A stretch of DNA of 64,000 nucleotides from Nocardia sp. NBC_00508 (GTDB lineage Bacteria; Actinomycetota; Actinomycetes; Mycobacteriales; Mycobacteriaceae): positions 2,480,001 through 2,544,000 of the forward strand of contig NZ_CP107852.1 of NCBI RefSeq assembly GCF_036346875.1. Direction: 5' to 3'. A program made the position numbers and the translations under genes. Below are positions 25,877-35,772 of the stretch, in pieces; positions within the stretch are counted from its first letter, which is position 1, and the number at the start of each line of letters is the position of its first letter. Under the pieces are notes generated by a model. It did no database searches. It worked only from the letters and a program-made list of their open reading frames with translations, and was not told where the DNA came from.

Positions 25877-28800
25877 GTGAGCCGGAACAACAACGACCTG
25901 CCCATGCTGCCGCCGTGGCTGTCCGAGAGTGACGTCACACAGTCCGGCTACGAGGCACCGGTACAGAATCTCCCGCACGACGAACTCATCGAGGAAGCAC
26001 CCAGCCGCAGACGCGGACGGTTCAAGAACCGGGCTCCAGAAGCGGAACGCCCCGAAGCCGCGCGCCCGGACAAGCGCCGCAAGGGCTGGCGCCGCGACAA
26101 GCACGAACCCTCCGAGGAGGGAGGGCAGCAGAGCGCGTCGCGCCCCATGCCCGCACCTGGGCCGGACGGGCCCGCGCCGGGTCCGATTCCACACGACTCG
26201 TGGCAACAACCCACCTACGACCAGGCACCGCCACAGACGGACAACTCGTGGGGGGCTCGGCCCCAGCCCGCCGATGCTCCCCAGAACGCTCTGCCCACCC
26301 GCAATCCTGCACAGCCCTCGCCCGGGTTCCAACCGTTGGGCCGCAGGCCCGCCGAAATGCAGGTGTCGAATGACCGGTCGGCGGCGCAGCAGGCCGGCCG
26401 GCCGGATCTGCCGCCGCCACCGCCGCTGCCGGACCCACCGCGGCAACCGAACGACGAACGGCCCGACCCCGCGCCGAACCGCGAGTACACCGGGCCGTCG
26501 ACCGGCGAGGACGTCGGCGGACGGACCACCGGACCGGATCGGCCTCCGCTCCGACCGCAATCCGGCGAATGGCCGTCCACCGGTAATCCCCGGCTCGACG
26601 CCGCCCTTTCCGCCGTGCGGCCGAGCCACTGGCCGACCAACCAGATGTCGCCGCCACCGATCGATGGCCGTCCAGTCGCACCGGCCACCGGCGCGGGCCA
26701 GACGGGCGCGGATCCCCGCACCAGGCCGGATAACGAGCCTCCGGCGATCCCGCCGACCGGCCCGAACCAGACGTGGCCGACCAGCGACCACTCGGCAGCG
26801 CCTCCAGGTGATCGGTCGGCCGTGCCGCCGCACCGCAGATATCCCGGCACACCACAGGCCGGTGCCGACCACGCGCCCCAGGCCGGAACTCACCCGGCGA
26901 CGCCGACCGGCGAACGCCCCTCGGGATCCACCGGCACCAACATGGCAGTGCCGCCCACCGGCGGAAGTCCGGCCGCGCAGTCGTATGGCGAGCGCCCTTC
27001 GACTCCGGCGACTACCGAGAGCCTCGGCGCGTCGCATGTGGGCGAGCACCTCGGAGCTTCGGCGGGTGCCGAGCAGGCCGCTGATCGGGTCGGATCGCGT
27101 ACGAACGAAACCATGCCTCCGGTCGGCGGGCAGACGCCGCCAACGGGCTCGGAGCGTGTCGCGCCAACTGCCGATGTCCGGCCGGTCGCGACCGGGAACC
27201 AGCCCGCGGTATCGGACACCGATTCGAGCGGATCATCCGCAGCGCCGGGTGATCGGCCCGCCGCCGATGAACGGACACGTCCGCAGGATGATCAGTCCGC
27301 GGTGCCGCCGGTCGGTGAGCGTCCCGCGACACCGAACGCTGAGGCCGCCCCGTCTTCGTCCGTATCTACCGGTGGTCCCACCGCGGCGGGTTCCGGTGGT
27401 CCACCGCCCTGGCTCGCCGCGCCCCCGCCCCAGCAGGCGGCTACGCCGACGACGGCCGCGCCGCGACGGCTGCCACTGCTGCCCGACCCTCCCGCGCCGC
27501 ACGAGCGCCCACACAGCGGTGCACCCGGGGTGCCGACGGCCCCACCACCACACGACGAGCGACGGCTGCCTGCACGCGAGGGCGACGGCCCGCCGCCGTG
27601 GCTCGGTCACATCGCGCCCGACCAGGCCGAGCAGCCGAGCCGATCAGGTCCTCCCCCCGCGCCGAATGAGACTGCGGCACAGGCTGATCGAGTAACCGGC
27701 GCCCGGACGTCCGCCGACAGCACGCATTCGGACGCCGCATCGGAACCCCAGGTGCGCGCCGATCGCCGACCTGCCTCGACCCGGCCGCCCGCGGATGACA
27801 CCGGGACCGAAGCTGCTTCGGCTGCCACACCGTCCGCGACCGGTCCGCAGACCGCGCACGGCGGCGTCGGTTCCGCGCCACCCGCGCCCGAAAGCGCCTC
27901 CGCGACCGGCAGCCCGTCGACCATCGCGCCCGAAGGCACCCCGCCGCCGAATGAGGCGACCGAACGGCATGGAGCAGCGGCGAATCCGCCGCATACACAA
28001 CGGGATCTGGGCGCCGCGGCATCGGGCTGGACGAGCGCGGCGGAAGTCGGCGCCGCTTCGGCACGGCCGATCGCCGGACGACACCGGCTGCCCACCGGGA
28101 CGAGCGAGCTGCCGGTCGAGCAGGCGCCGAACTTCGACCAGCAGCCGGTGGCCCAGCAGCAGACCGCACCGCCCTACCGTGAGGCGGGCAACCTCGCGCC
28201 GGGTCCGCACGCTCCGGCCGACCGCACCGGCGAGTATTCCGGTTACCCACCGCAGTTCGAGGGTGGTCGGGCACCGGTCGCGGGGCAACCCGGCCCCACC
28301 GACCACTGGCGCGATACCCCCCAGCACCCGAGCACCGGACCGGCCGACTCCACCGGAGGCCCTGCCTCGTTCGTGGGCGGACAGGCTCCGGTCGGCGAGC
28401 AGCCTCCCGGCCAGTGGCGCCATGTCGCCGAGCAGAATTCCGCTCAGGAATCCCACCAGGCGGCGCCATACTCCGCGCCTTCCCCGCAGCAGCGTCCCGA
28501 ACCGCAGAACTATGGACAAGCCGCCACGCAGGCGGGTGGCCAGCAGTGGGGCAACCCGGCAGGCTACGCGCAGCCCCCTGCCCAGCACCCGAACCCACAG
28601 CCCGGGACGCCATTCCAGCAGCCTTCGCTGGACGACGTCCCGTTGCGACGGGTCAAGCGGGCACCGGGATCCGGGTGGCGCAAGGCCGTGCACCACGTGT
28701 CCGGCGGCGCGATCAACCCCGGCATGTCCGCCGAGGAGCGCAGACTCCAGGAACTTGTCGCGCGCATCAGGCAGCCGGTCCGCGGCGATTACCGCATCGC

Positions 28801-29545
28801 GGTGCTGTCGCTGAAAGGTGGTGTCGGAAAGACCACCACCACGATGGGACTCGGATCGATCTTCGCATCCATCCGTGGCGACCGGGTGATCGCGGTGGAC
28901 GCCAACCCCGACTTCGGCACGCTGTCGCAGCGGGTGCCGCTGCAGACCCGCTCCACCGTGCGCGATCTGCTGCTCGACACCGCCATCCAGCGGTACTCGG
29001 ACGTGCGCAGGCACACCTCGCAAGGCACCAGCCGATTGGAAGTGCTTGCCAGCGAACGGGATCCGGCCGCTTCGGAGGCGTTCAGCGACGAGGAATACCG
29101 CGCGGTTGCCGGCATCCTGCAGCGGTTCTACAACATCATCCTCACCGACTGCGGCACCGGGCTGATGCATTCGGCCATGACCGGGGTGCTCGACCTGGCG
29201 CATTCGCTGGTGCTGATCTCCTCGGCGGCGATCGATGGCGCCCGCAGCGCCGCGGCGACACTGGACTGGTTGTCGCTGCACGGCCACGATCACCTGGTCC
29301 GCAACGCGGTGGTGGTGATCAACCTGCCGCGCGAGGGATCACCGAATGTCGGCATCCAGCAGCTGCGGGAATACTTCCTGTCGCGCTGCCGCGCTGTGCA
29401 CATCATCCCGTATGACCAGCACCTGTCCGAGGGCGCCGAGATCGATCTGCACCGACTGCACAAGCAGACCAAGCGGGCCTATGTCGAGCTGGCCGCTACC
29501 GTCGCAGACGATTTCGCGACCGATCACCGCCGCTACCATCCTTGA
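25877..29545 (+). CDS. espI: EspI-like protein: proline-rich region fused to MinD/ParA-type ATPase
   Basis: A 1,222-aa cytoplasmic protein. Residues about 30-900 are a Pro/Ala/Gly-rich, low-complexity region. Residues about 970-1222 form a P-loop ATPase of the MinD/ParA class, with deviant Walker A LSLKGGVGKTTTT near 978 and the VIAVDANPDFGTLSQR switch segment. This architecture matches EspI of mycobacterial ESX-1 and related ESX ATPases, though the disordered part is much longer than the roughly 300 residues usual there. The GTG start at 25877 has a weak GAGG-type site. EspI in mycobacteria tunes ESX-1 output with ATP level; the same role here is inferred. Confidence 0.82.
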   Translation: MSRNNNDLPMLPPWLSESDVTQSGYEAPVQNLPHDELIEEAPSRRRGRFKNRAPEAERPEAARPDKRRKGWRRDKHEPSEEGGQQSASRPMPAPGPDGPAPGPIPHDSWQQPTYDQAPPQTDNSWGARPQPADAPQNALPTRNPAQPSPGFQPLGRRPAEMQVSNDRSAAQQAGRPDLPPPPPLPDPPRQPNDERPDPAPNREYTGPSTGEDVGGRTTGPDRPPLRPQSGEWPSTGNPRLDAALSAVRPSHWPTNQMSPPPIDGRPVAPATGAGQTGADPRTRPDNEPPAIPPTGPNQTWPTSDHSAAPPGDRSAVPPHRRYPGTPQAGADHAPQAGTHPATPTGERPSGSTGTNMAVPPTGGSPAAQSYGERPSTPATTESLGASHVGEHLGASAGAEQAADRVGSRTNETMPPVGGQTPPTGSERVAPTADVRPVATGNQPAVSDTDSSGSSAAPGDRPAADERTRPQDDQSAVPPVGERPATPNAEAAPSSSVSTGGPTAAGSGGPPPWLAAPPPQQAATPTTAAPRRLPLLPDPPAPHERPHSGAPGVPTAPPPHDERRLPAREGDGPPPWLGHIAPDQAEQPSRSGPPPAPNETAAQADRVTGARTSADSTHSDAASEPQVRADRRPASTRPPADDTGTEAASAATPSATGPQTAHGGVGSAPPAPESASATGSPSTIAPEGTPPPNEATERHGAAANPPHTQRDLGAAASGWTSAAEVGAASARPIAGRHRLPTGTSELPVEQAPNFDQQPVAQQQTAPPYREAGNLAPGPHAPADRTGEYSGYPPQFEGGRAPVAGQPGPTDHWRDTPQHPSTGPADSTGGPASFVGGQAPVGEQPPGQWRHVAEQNSAQESHQAAPYSAPSPQQRPEPQNYGQAATQAGGQQWGNPAGYAQPPAQHPNPQPGTPFQQPSLDDVPLRRVKRAPGSGWRKAVHHVSGGAINPGMSAEERRLQELVARIRQPVRGDYRIAVLSLKGGVGKTTTTMGLGSIFASIRGDRVIAVDANPDFGTLSQRVPLQTRSTVRDLLLDTAIQRYSDVRRHTSQGTSRLEVLASERDPAASEAFSDEEYRAVAGILQRFYNIILTDCGTGLMHSAMTGVLDLAHSLVLISSAAIDGARSAAATLDWLSLHGHDHLVRNAVVVINLPREGSPNVGIQQLREYFLSRCRAVHIIPYDQHLSEGAEIDLHRLHKQTKRAYVELAATVADDFATDHRRYHP

Positions 29546-29574
29546 CACCAGCCGGAGCGTGCCCCGGCGGTGTC
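29544..29574. terminator. Hairpin terminator after the EspI-like gene
   Basis: GACACCAGCCGG and CCGGCGGTGTC pair with one bulge around an AGCGTGCC loop, starting at the espI stop codon. It lies between espI and the convergent DUF4254 gene and could serve both. Confidence 0.6.
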
Positions 29575-29585
29575 GAGGAGACCGC

Positions 29586-30017
29586 TCACCACTCGGGTAG
29601 ACGCCGCCTGCCCGCCAGCACGTCGCGCACCAGATCGTCGTAGGCGTCCGCGAGTTCGGCGAGATGGTGCCACGCATTGTGCAGCAAATCGTCGTGCGCA
29701 TCCAGGGTCATCAACGCGTGATGCGCCCGCACCGACGACTCGGCGATGCGGTCGATCACCGCGCCTACGGTCTCGGTGTGCAAGGTGGCGCCGAGTCGGT
29801 GCTGCGGCACGCTGCGCATCACCCAGTCGTCGATCGCCATCACCAACTCGACTCTGCGACGCTCGATTTCGCGGATCACCGCCACCGAGGTGTCCACCGA
29901 ACCACCCCGTCCGACCAGCCGGCGTTCATGGAGCACCGCCAGGTCCCGGGCGAACCACAGCAGCGGACCGCCGACCACCCGGTGGCCGCGACACGCCCGA
30001 ACTAGTAGGTCGGACAT
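29586..30017 (-). CDS. DUF4254 family protein
   Basis: A 143-aa soluble, mostly helical protein. The pattern RRRVELVMAIDDWV, LHTETVGAVIDRIAESSVRAHHAL and the final Asp/His-rich helix match DUF4254, which has no established function. ATG at 30017 gives a protein beginning MSDLLVRACRGHRVVGGPLLWFARDLA, the usual start of actinobacterial members; longer in-frame starts exist up to 30137 but look unlike the family. It is divergent from a GntR gene and sits inside the ESX locus without an obvious link to it. Confidence 0.75.
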   Translation of the reverse strand: MSDLLVRACRGHRVVGGPLLWFARDLAVLHERRLVGRGGSVDTSVAVIREIERRRVELVMAIDDWVMRSVPQHRLGATLHTETVGAVIDRIAESSVRAHHALMTLDAHDDLLHNAWHHLAELADAYDDLVRDVLAGRRRLPEW

Positions 30018-30256
30018 GGGAATTAGTCCGGGTGCCGAAGAACGCACCGAAGGGTCAGCACACCTCGGTGTGCCGGTGAGGGCCATTACGACCGTTGTAT
30101 CCGAACCTGCCACGTTGCCTCGCCGTCGTCGCCGCACAACACCGGATCAGGACGTTCATTACAATAAACCTCTGAAGTCGCCTGTCAAGCGTTACCCGGC
30201 CGTAGGAAGTCACGAAGAGTACACTTCGTTACCTGCATGACCAACCGAGGAGCAAG

Positions 30257-31066
30257 ATGGCGGACGGTCCGACGTATCACCGGATCGCAGACCTCCTCCG
30301 TGAGGAGATCCGCGCAGCCAAGTGGAAGCCGGGCGATCGACTGCCCAGTCATTCCGAACTTGCCGATCAGATGCAGGTCTCGATTACCACCGCCCGCAAT
30401 GCCATCCAGGTACTGGTGACCGAAAACCTCGTCTACACAGCTACTTCCCGCGGGACCATCGTCCGAAACCAGGAAGTGCTGGAATCCGTTGTCACCGACC
30501 ATATCCGCCCGGATCGGCCGACGACCGAGCACGACATCTTCGAGGAGATCGCGCGGGCCGCGCACCGAGAGCCGTCGAAGCAGTTCAGCGCGAAAATGGA
30601 GCCGGCCAGCCGTGAAGTCGCGTCCTGGCTCGGCGTGCCGCCGGACTCCTGGGTATTGGCCAGGACGGTGGTGCAGTATCTTGACCACGAGCCGTGGTCC
30701 TGGGAGGTCAGCTTCTATCCCCGAGATCTGGCCGAGGCCACCGGAATCGACTCCCCGCACGACATTCCGGAAGGCACCACCCGCCGGCTCGCCGATCGGG
30801 GCCACGCGGAGACCGCGCACCGCGACACTCTCGTCGCACGGCCCGCCACCGCGGAGGAAGCGTCGGTGCTCGGCGTAGCCGCGGGCACCGTCCTGCTCGA
30901 CCACCTGCGCATCGGCGCCACCCACGAAAGAGTCACCCGCGCCACCCGTCATCGCTCGCTCGCCACCGGCAACCGCCTGGCCTACGAGCTCGGCGACGCC
31001 GAGGGTACGGCCGTCATCCAGGCCACGCTCGCGAGATCACACGGGACCGGCCGCGCGTTTACATGA
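30257..31066 (+). CDS. GntR/HutC-family regulator with UTRA domain
   Basis: A 269-aa transcription factor. The winged helix (residues about 5-72) starts YHRIADLLREEIRAAKWKPGDRLPSHSELADQ and includes the VSITTARNAIQVL recognition helix. The C-terminal half is a UTRA ligand-binding domain that ends near residue 235. ATG at 30257 follows GAGGAGCAAG. Its stop overlaps the ATG of a GNAT acetyltransferase (ATGA), so the two are co-translated. UTRA regulators bind small metabolites; which one is not evident. Confidence 0.9.
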   Translation: MADGPTYHRIADLLREEIRAAKWKPGDRLPSHSELADQMQVSITTARNAIQVLVTENLVYTATSRGTIVRNQEVLESVVTDHIRPDRPTTEHDIFEEIARAAHREPSKQFSAKMEPASREVASWLGVPPDSWVLARTVVQYLDHEPWSWEVSFYPRDLAEATGIDSPHDIPEGTTRRLADRGHAETAHRDTLVARPATAEEASVLGVAAGTVLLDHLRIGATHERVTRATRHRSLATGNRLAYELGDAEGTAVIQATLARSHGTGRAFT

Positions 31067-31668
31067 CCATCGTGCTCCGCCAAGCAACACTCGGCGATCT
31101 CGGCATGATCTGCCGCCTGCGCGTCCAGCGCACGGCGTGGCTGACCGCGCGCGGGTCCGATCAGTGGACTGCCGCTGGACGCGGCCTGCCCATCGAGATC
31201 TTCGCCCGCGCGGTCGGCCGGTCGCTGGACGCGGGCGAGACCTGGATCGCCGAGGTCGCGGGCGAACCGGCGGGCACCATCACGGTCAACGACCGCGCCG
31301 ATACCGGTCTGTGGTCACGGTGGGAACTCGACGACGCGGTGATCGTCCATTTCATGATCGTCGACCTGCGGTTCGCGGGTCAGCACGTGGGGCACCATAT
31401 GCTCGCCCACGCGGGAACGCTTGCCCGCCAACTGCGACGCGAGTGGGTCCGGCTGGACGCGTGGACCACCAACACCGGCCTGCACGACTATTACCGTTCG
31501 GCGGGATTCCGATTGGTCCGCATCGCGGGGCCGAAGGCGCAGGGTCCCTCGTGCGCGCTGTTCGAGCGCAGGTCCGATAGCTGGGACCGTCAGCTGCCCG
31601 TGCCGGTTTCCACCGTCGGCCGACTGGACCGTTCGGTGATCCTGGGACCGCCGCGACCGAACAACTGA
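31063..31668 (+). CDS. GNAT-family N-acetyltransferase
   Basis: A 201-aa acetyl-CoA-dependent acetyltransferase fold. The acetyl-CoA pyrophosphate loop lies near LRFAGQHVGHHMLAHAG, with Q-x-V-G-H in place of the classic Q/R-x-x-G-x-G/A. The later RREWVRLDAWTTNTGLHDYYRSAGF segment is a standard GNAT strand-helix end. The start ATG at 31063 overlaps the GntR stop by ATGA, so the regulator probably controls it. The acceptor substrate is unknown. Its stop is 9 bases from the convergent eccC stop. Confidence 0.88.
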   Translation: MTIVLRQATLGDLGMICRLRVQRTAWLTARGSDQWTAAGRGLPIEIFARAVGRSLDAGETWIAEVAGEPAGTITVNDRADTGLWSRWELDDAVIVHFMIVDLRFAGQHVGHHMLAHAGTLARQLRREWVRLDAWTTNTGLHDYYRSAGFRLVRIAGPKAQGPSCALFERRSDSWDRQLPVPVSTVGRLDRSVILGPPRPNN

Positions 31669-31677
31669 TCCCGCCCG

Positions 31678-34600
31678 CTACAGCGGAGGCAGATAGGCGA
31701 TCTGGATCATCTCCGGTTCTCTGCTGCGCGAGATGAGGGTGCCCCGGCCCGGCGGAAGCTTGGTCGAACGGATGTCGCCGAGGAACTTGCCCTCGTCCTT
31801 GGGCGCGCTCATCAGCAGCGCGTCCACCGAGATCTCCTTCATCCGGCCGAGCACCTTGTCGTACAGCGCCCGCGACGCACCGCCGGAGCGCCGGGTGACG
31901 ATGAGGTGCATGCCGATATCGCGCGCCTGGGGCAGGAATTCCAGCAACGGCTCCAGCGGGTTCTGGCCGACCGCGACCATATCGTAGTCGTCGACGACGA
32001 TGTAGATCTCCGGCCCGCTCCACCAGCTGCGCTCCCGCAACTGCTGCGGCGTGATGTCCGAACCCGGAATGCGTTTGGCGAGATATCCGGCGACCTCTTT
32101 GATCATGCCGGCCGAGGTCTGCGACGACGTCGAATAGCCGGCCAGCTGGTCGCCTTCGAGCACACCGAGCATGGTGCGCCGGTAGTCGACGAGGATCACC
32201 CTGGCCTGGTCCGCGGTCGAGTTCTCCGCGATGCCGAGCACGATATTGCGCAGCAGCGTGGTCTTGCCGCATTCCACGTCGGCGAAGGCCATGAAGTGCG
32301 GCTGAGTGCCGAAATCCAGGACGAGCGGCTGCAATTCGGACTCGCCGAGCCCCACCACCACACGAGTCGGACCTTGTTCGACACCGCGGGCGCGCGCCGC
32401 CGCGAGGACCTGCTCGCGCGGGATCTCCATGGGCAGCATGCGCACCTCGGGCGCGCGCCTGCCGCCGTAGAGATCGTTGAGCTGCTGTTTGGCGGCGCCG
32501 ACGCCCTCGGGCATGGTCTGCGGATCGGAGTCGGAATCCAGCCGCGGCAACGCGATCAGCATGTGCAGCCGATCGGGGGTCAGGCCACGGCCGGGACGAC
32601 CCATCGGGACGAGAACCGCGGTGCGCCGGTCCATCTCGGAGTCCGCCGGGTCGCCCAGGCGCAGTTCCAGCCGAGTGCCGATCAGGTCCTTGACGGCGGG
32701 CCGGATCTCGGCCCAGCGATTGGCCGAGACCATGAGATGGATGCCGTAGGACAGGCCCTGTGCGGCCAGCGCGTTGAACGCCGGTTCCAGCATGTCGAAT
32801 TCGGCGCGAACGGTCGGCCAGCCGTCCACGACCAGGAACACATCGCCGAACAAATCCTCCGACAGCGGGTCGGCGGCGCGCTCGGCCTCGGTGAGCATGG
32901 CCAGTTTCGCCTTGCGCCTGCGGAACTCGTGGATCGACTCGATGCCCAGCTCGCGGAACCGTTCCTCGCGCTGATGCAGCAGCGTGGTCATCTCGGCGAT
33001 GGTGCGCCGCACCCGGTCGACCTCGAGCCGACCTGCGACCGAACCGACGTGGGGCAGGTCGGCCAGGCCCGCCAAGGTGCCGCCGCCGAAGTCCAGGCAA
33101 AAGAACTGCACCTGCTCCGGGGTGTGCGTGCCCGCAGCCGCCATGATCACCGTACGCAGGGTGGTCGACTTGCCCGACTGCGGACCGCCGACCACGGCCA
33201 GATTGCCCTGTCCACCGGACAGATCGATGACCAGCACGTCGCGGCGCTGCTCGTAGGGCTTGTCGATCACGCCGATCGGCATCCACAGCTGACCGTGCCG
33301 GTTCACCGGTGACTTCCAGTCCGGGTCGGGCAGCAGCATGTCCACCGAGGGCGATTCGTCCAGCGGCGGCAGCCAGACCTCGTGCGCGGGCCTGCCGTGA
33401 CCGGTCAGGCGTCCGACCACCACTTGGAGCAAGGTCGCCGGCACCGCCTCGGCCAGCCGCACGACCGGCTCTTCCACAAGGTCGGCCGCACCCGGTGGAG
33501 GCGGCAGTTCGAGCCCATTGGGCGACGGTGGCAGTTCGGGAAGCCCAGAGGGTGCCGGGCTTTCGTCGCGAGCCGGCTCCCTCTCCGCCACCGTGCTCGC
33601 GGAGAACACCACGAGTGACTGGCCGCCGACCGCGCGGCCGTCCACCTGCTGGCTGCCCCGCGGCGACACATATGGTCCGGACACATAAGCCGCGTTGAAC
33701 CGGAGCGGGTCGTCCGCGTCGCTCTTGAGGTAGGCCGAACCCGGCACGCTGGGCAGGTGGTAGGCGTCGGTGATGCCGAGGACCGCGCGGGATTCGTTGG
33801 CGGAGAAGGTGCGCAGACCGATGCGATAAGACAGGTGGCTGTCCAGGCCGCGCAGCTTGTTCTCCTCCAAGCGCTGCGATGCCAGCAGCAGGTGCACCCG
33901 TAGCGAGCGGCCGAGGCGGCCGATCATCACGAACAGGTCGGCGAAATCCGGTTTCTGCGAGAGCAATTCGGAGAACTCGTCGACCACGACGAACAGCGCG
34001 GGCAGCGGATCGAGCTGGGCGCCCGCCGCGCGCGCCTTCTCGTACTCGGTGACGTTGGCGAAATTGCCCGCCGAGCGGAGTAGTTCCTGACGCCGGTTCA
34101 TCTCGCCCGACAGCGCGTCCTTCATACGGTCGACCATCGAGAGTTCTTCCTCGAGGTTGGTGATCACCGCGGCGACGTGCGGCAGCGATTCCAGGCCGAG
34201 GAAGGTCGCGCCACCCTTGAAGTCGACCAGCACTAGATTGAGCAGGTCCGGCGAATGGGTGGTGACCAGCGAGAGCACCAGCGTGCGCAAGAACTCCGAT
34301 TTACCCGAACCCGTTGCGCCGATGCACAACCCGTGCGGGCCCATGCCGTTCTCGGCGGACTCCTTGATGTCGATCTCCACCGGCGTGCCGTCCGGGGTGA
34401 CGCCGATCGGCACGCGTAGTCGCTCGCGGTCGCTGCGTGGGCGCCACACCACGGCCGGGTCGATCTGGGCCGCGTCGGGGACCTTCAGCAGCGCCATCAG
34501 ACCGGGAACGACGCGGGTCTCGTCACCGAGGCTGACGATCTGCGCCGCGGTCGCGACCCGGTATCGGGCCAAGTCGCGCGCGAGCGCGGTGGCTTCGGCC

Positions 34601-35769
34601 AGGCTCACCGAGTCGGCGGTCGCGAAACGCTCGGTGCCTGCGGCGGATTTCGCGGCCACCCACCCGTCCGAGACGACCAGTTGCAGGCCGCGGCGCACCG
34701 CGAGGCCGGTCTGCGGCGCGGTCAGATCGAGCACGGTGACCGAGTCGAGGCCCGCGTCGCTGACGATCCGCTCGGTTCCGCTGACGAAACCGTCGTCGAT
34801 GATGACGAGCAAGTGGATCCGGCCCGCGGTCGGCTGCGCGTTGCGCATGAACCGACCGCGTTCGAGCAACTCGGCGGCCATGGCGGTTTCGAGTTCGCCC
34901 AGCGACCGGTACATCATGCGCGCCGATCCGATGCCGTCGCGATCGACCGGGTGCTGCAGGTGCGGGAGCCATTTGGCCCACGACCACGCCTCGTCATCGG
35001 GGTCGGCGCAGATGATCGCGACCGCGGTGTGGTCGGGTCCGTGGAACGCGGTGAACTCCATCAGCACCGACCGCGCGAGCATGCGGGTCTGTGCCTGGTC
35101 GCCCTCGAGGTTGATCGCCGGAAACGCGCGCAACGAGATCGCGGTCGGCAGGCTGTGCACCACCGAATGGGTGCGCACGAAACGGCGCAGCGCCACCGTC
35201 GACACCGGTTCCAGATCCTCCAGCGGACCTGTCTCGGGCCTGGCCAGCTTGGTCGCCAACCGGTGGCTGCCGACGCCGACGCGCACGTGCCCGAAATCCG
35301 GGTCGTTGGGGCGGCGCTCCCACATGCGCCGGGTACCGACCATCGACTGGAGATCGGCCGGGTCCGGGTGGCTCCACAGCAACGCGTCGAGCTGCGCGCG
35401 ACCGGTCTTGCGGACGTCCTTGCGCACCTGGTCCAGGTACCGGAAGTAGTCCTTGCGTTCCTCGTTGAGCTCGGCGGCCTTCTTCGGTCCGCCGCCGCCC
35501 CGGAATCCCGCCATCATGCCCACCATCGACATGATCATCATCATCGGGAACATCATCATGAACGGATTGGCCAGCAGGCTGCGGCCCATCATGACCATCA
35601 TCGCGATCATGCCGACCACGGCGACCACCATCACGACCGGCATGAGCTTCATCAGCAGGCCGGTCGGTACCGGACGGGGAATCTCGGGCGGGGCGGTCAG
35701 CGCCACCTCGCCGCCGGGCGCCCGCGGCGGCGCGATGCGAGGTCGGCGCACGAATCCTTCGGTAGCCAT
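31678..35769 (-). CDS. eccC: EccC: fused FtsK/SpoIIIE-type ESX ATPase
   Basis: The 1,363-aa ESX motor, membrane-anchored with three FtsK-type ATPase domains that recognise substrates at the cytoplasmic side. Two N-terminal transmembrane helices (about residues 38-88) are very Met-rich. Domain 1 has a full Walker A (GATGSGKSEF near 483) and Walker B with catalytic Glu (FVVVDEFSELL). Domain 2 has GGPQSGKSTTL near 862 but VVDGW without the Glu. Domain 3 has DVECGKTTLL near 1162 and VVDDYD. EccCa and EccCb are one polypeptide, unlike ESX-1 of M. tuberculosis where they are split. It begins 4 bases after the mycosin stop. Confidence 0.97.
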   Translation of the reverse strand: MATEGFVRRPRIAPPRAPGGEVALTAPPEIPRPVPTGLLMKLMPVVMVVAVVGMIAMMVMMGRSLLANPFMMMFPMMMIMSMVGMMAGFRGGGGPKKAAELNEERKDYFRYLDQVRKDVRKTGRAQLDALLWSHPDPADLQSMVGTRRMWERRPNDPDFGHVRVGVGSHRLATKLARPETGPLEDLEPVSTVALRRFVRTHSVVHSLPTAISLRAFPAINLEGDQAQTRMLARSVLMEFTAFHGPDHTAVAIICADPDDEAWSWAKWLPHLQHPVDRDGIGSARMMYRSLGELETAMAAELLERGRFMRNAQPTAGRIHLLVIIDDGFVSGTERIVSDAGLDSVTVLDLTAPQTGLAVRRGLQLVVSDGWVAAKSAAGTERFATADSVSLAEATALARDLARYRVATAAQIVSLGDETRVVPGLMALLKVPDAAQIDPAVVWRPRSDRERLRVPIGVTPDGTPVEIDIKESAENGMGPHGLCIGATGSGKSEFLRTLVLSLVTTHSPDLLNLVLVDFKGGATFLGLESLPHVAAVITNLEEELSMVDRMKDALSGEMNRRQELLRSAGNFANVTEYEKARAAGAQLDPLPALFVVVDEFSELLSQKPDFADLFVMIGRLGRSLRVHLLLASQRLEENKLRGLDSHLSYRIGLRTFSANESRAVLGITDAYHLPSVPGSAYLKSDADDPLRFNAAYVSGPYVSPRGSQQVDGRAVGGQSLVVFSASTVAEREPARDESPAPSGLPELPPSPNGLELPPPPGAADLVEEPVVRLAEAVPATLLQVVVGRLTGHGRPAHEVWLPPLDESPSVDMLLPDPDWKSPVNRHGQLWMPIGVIDKPYEQRRDVLVIDLSGGQGNLAVVGGPQSGKSTTLRTVIMAAAGTHTPEQVQFFCLDFGGGTLAGLADLPHVGSVAGRLEVDRVRRTIAEMTTLLHQREERFRELGIESIHEFRRRKAKLAMLTEAERAADPLSEDLFGDVFLVVDGWPTVRAEFDMLEPAFNALAAQGLSYGIHLMVSANRWAEIRPAVKDLIGTRLELRLGDPADSEMDRRTAVLVPMGRPGRGLTPDRLHMLIALPRLDSDSDPQTMPEGVGAAKQQLNDLYGGRRAPEVRMLPMEIPREQVLAAARARGVEQGPTRVVVGLGESELQPLVLDFGTQPHFMAFADVECGKTTLLRNIVLGIAENSTADQARVILVDYRRTMLGVLEGDQLAGYSTSSQTSAGMIKEVAGYLAKRIPGSDITPQQLRERSWWSGPEIYIVVDDYDMVAVGQNPLEPLLEFLPQARDIGMHLIVTRRSGGASRALYDKVLGRMKEISVDALLMSAPKDEGKFLGDIRSTKLPPGRGTLISRSREPEMIQIAYLPPL

Positions 35770-35772
35770 GTC

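Noticed and set aside
25703..25880. Two short frames before the EspI-like gene as definite leader peptides
   Set aside because: One has a good ribosome binding site, but both consist largely of a common spacer motif, so they are reported only as part of the intergenic region.
27441..29293. Long minus-strand frames within the EspI-like gene
   Set aside because: Produced by the GC-rich low-complexity region; the plus strand has the deviant Walker A ATPase in frame.
31906..33312. 468-codon plus-strand frame opposite eccC
   Set aside because: Antisense shadow of the third and second ATPase domains; Gln/His/Arg-rich with no family pattern.
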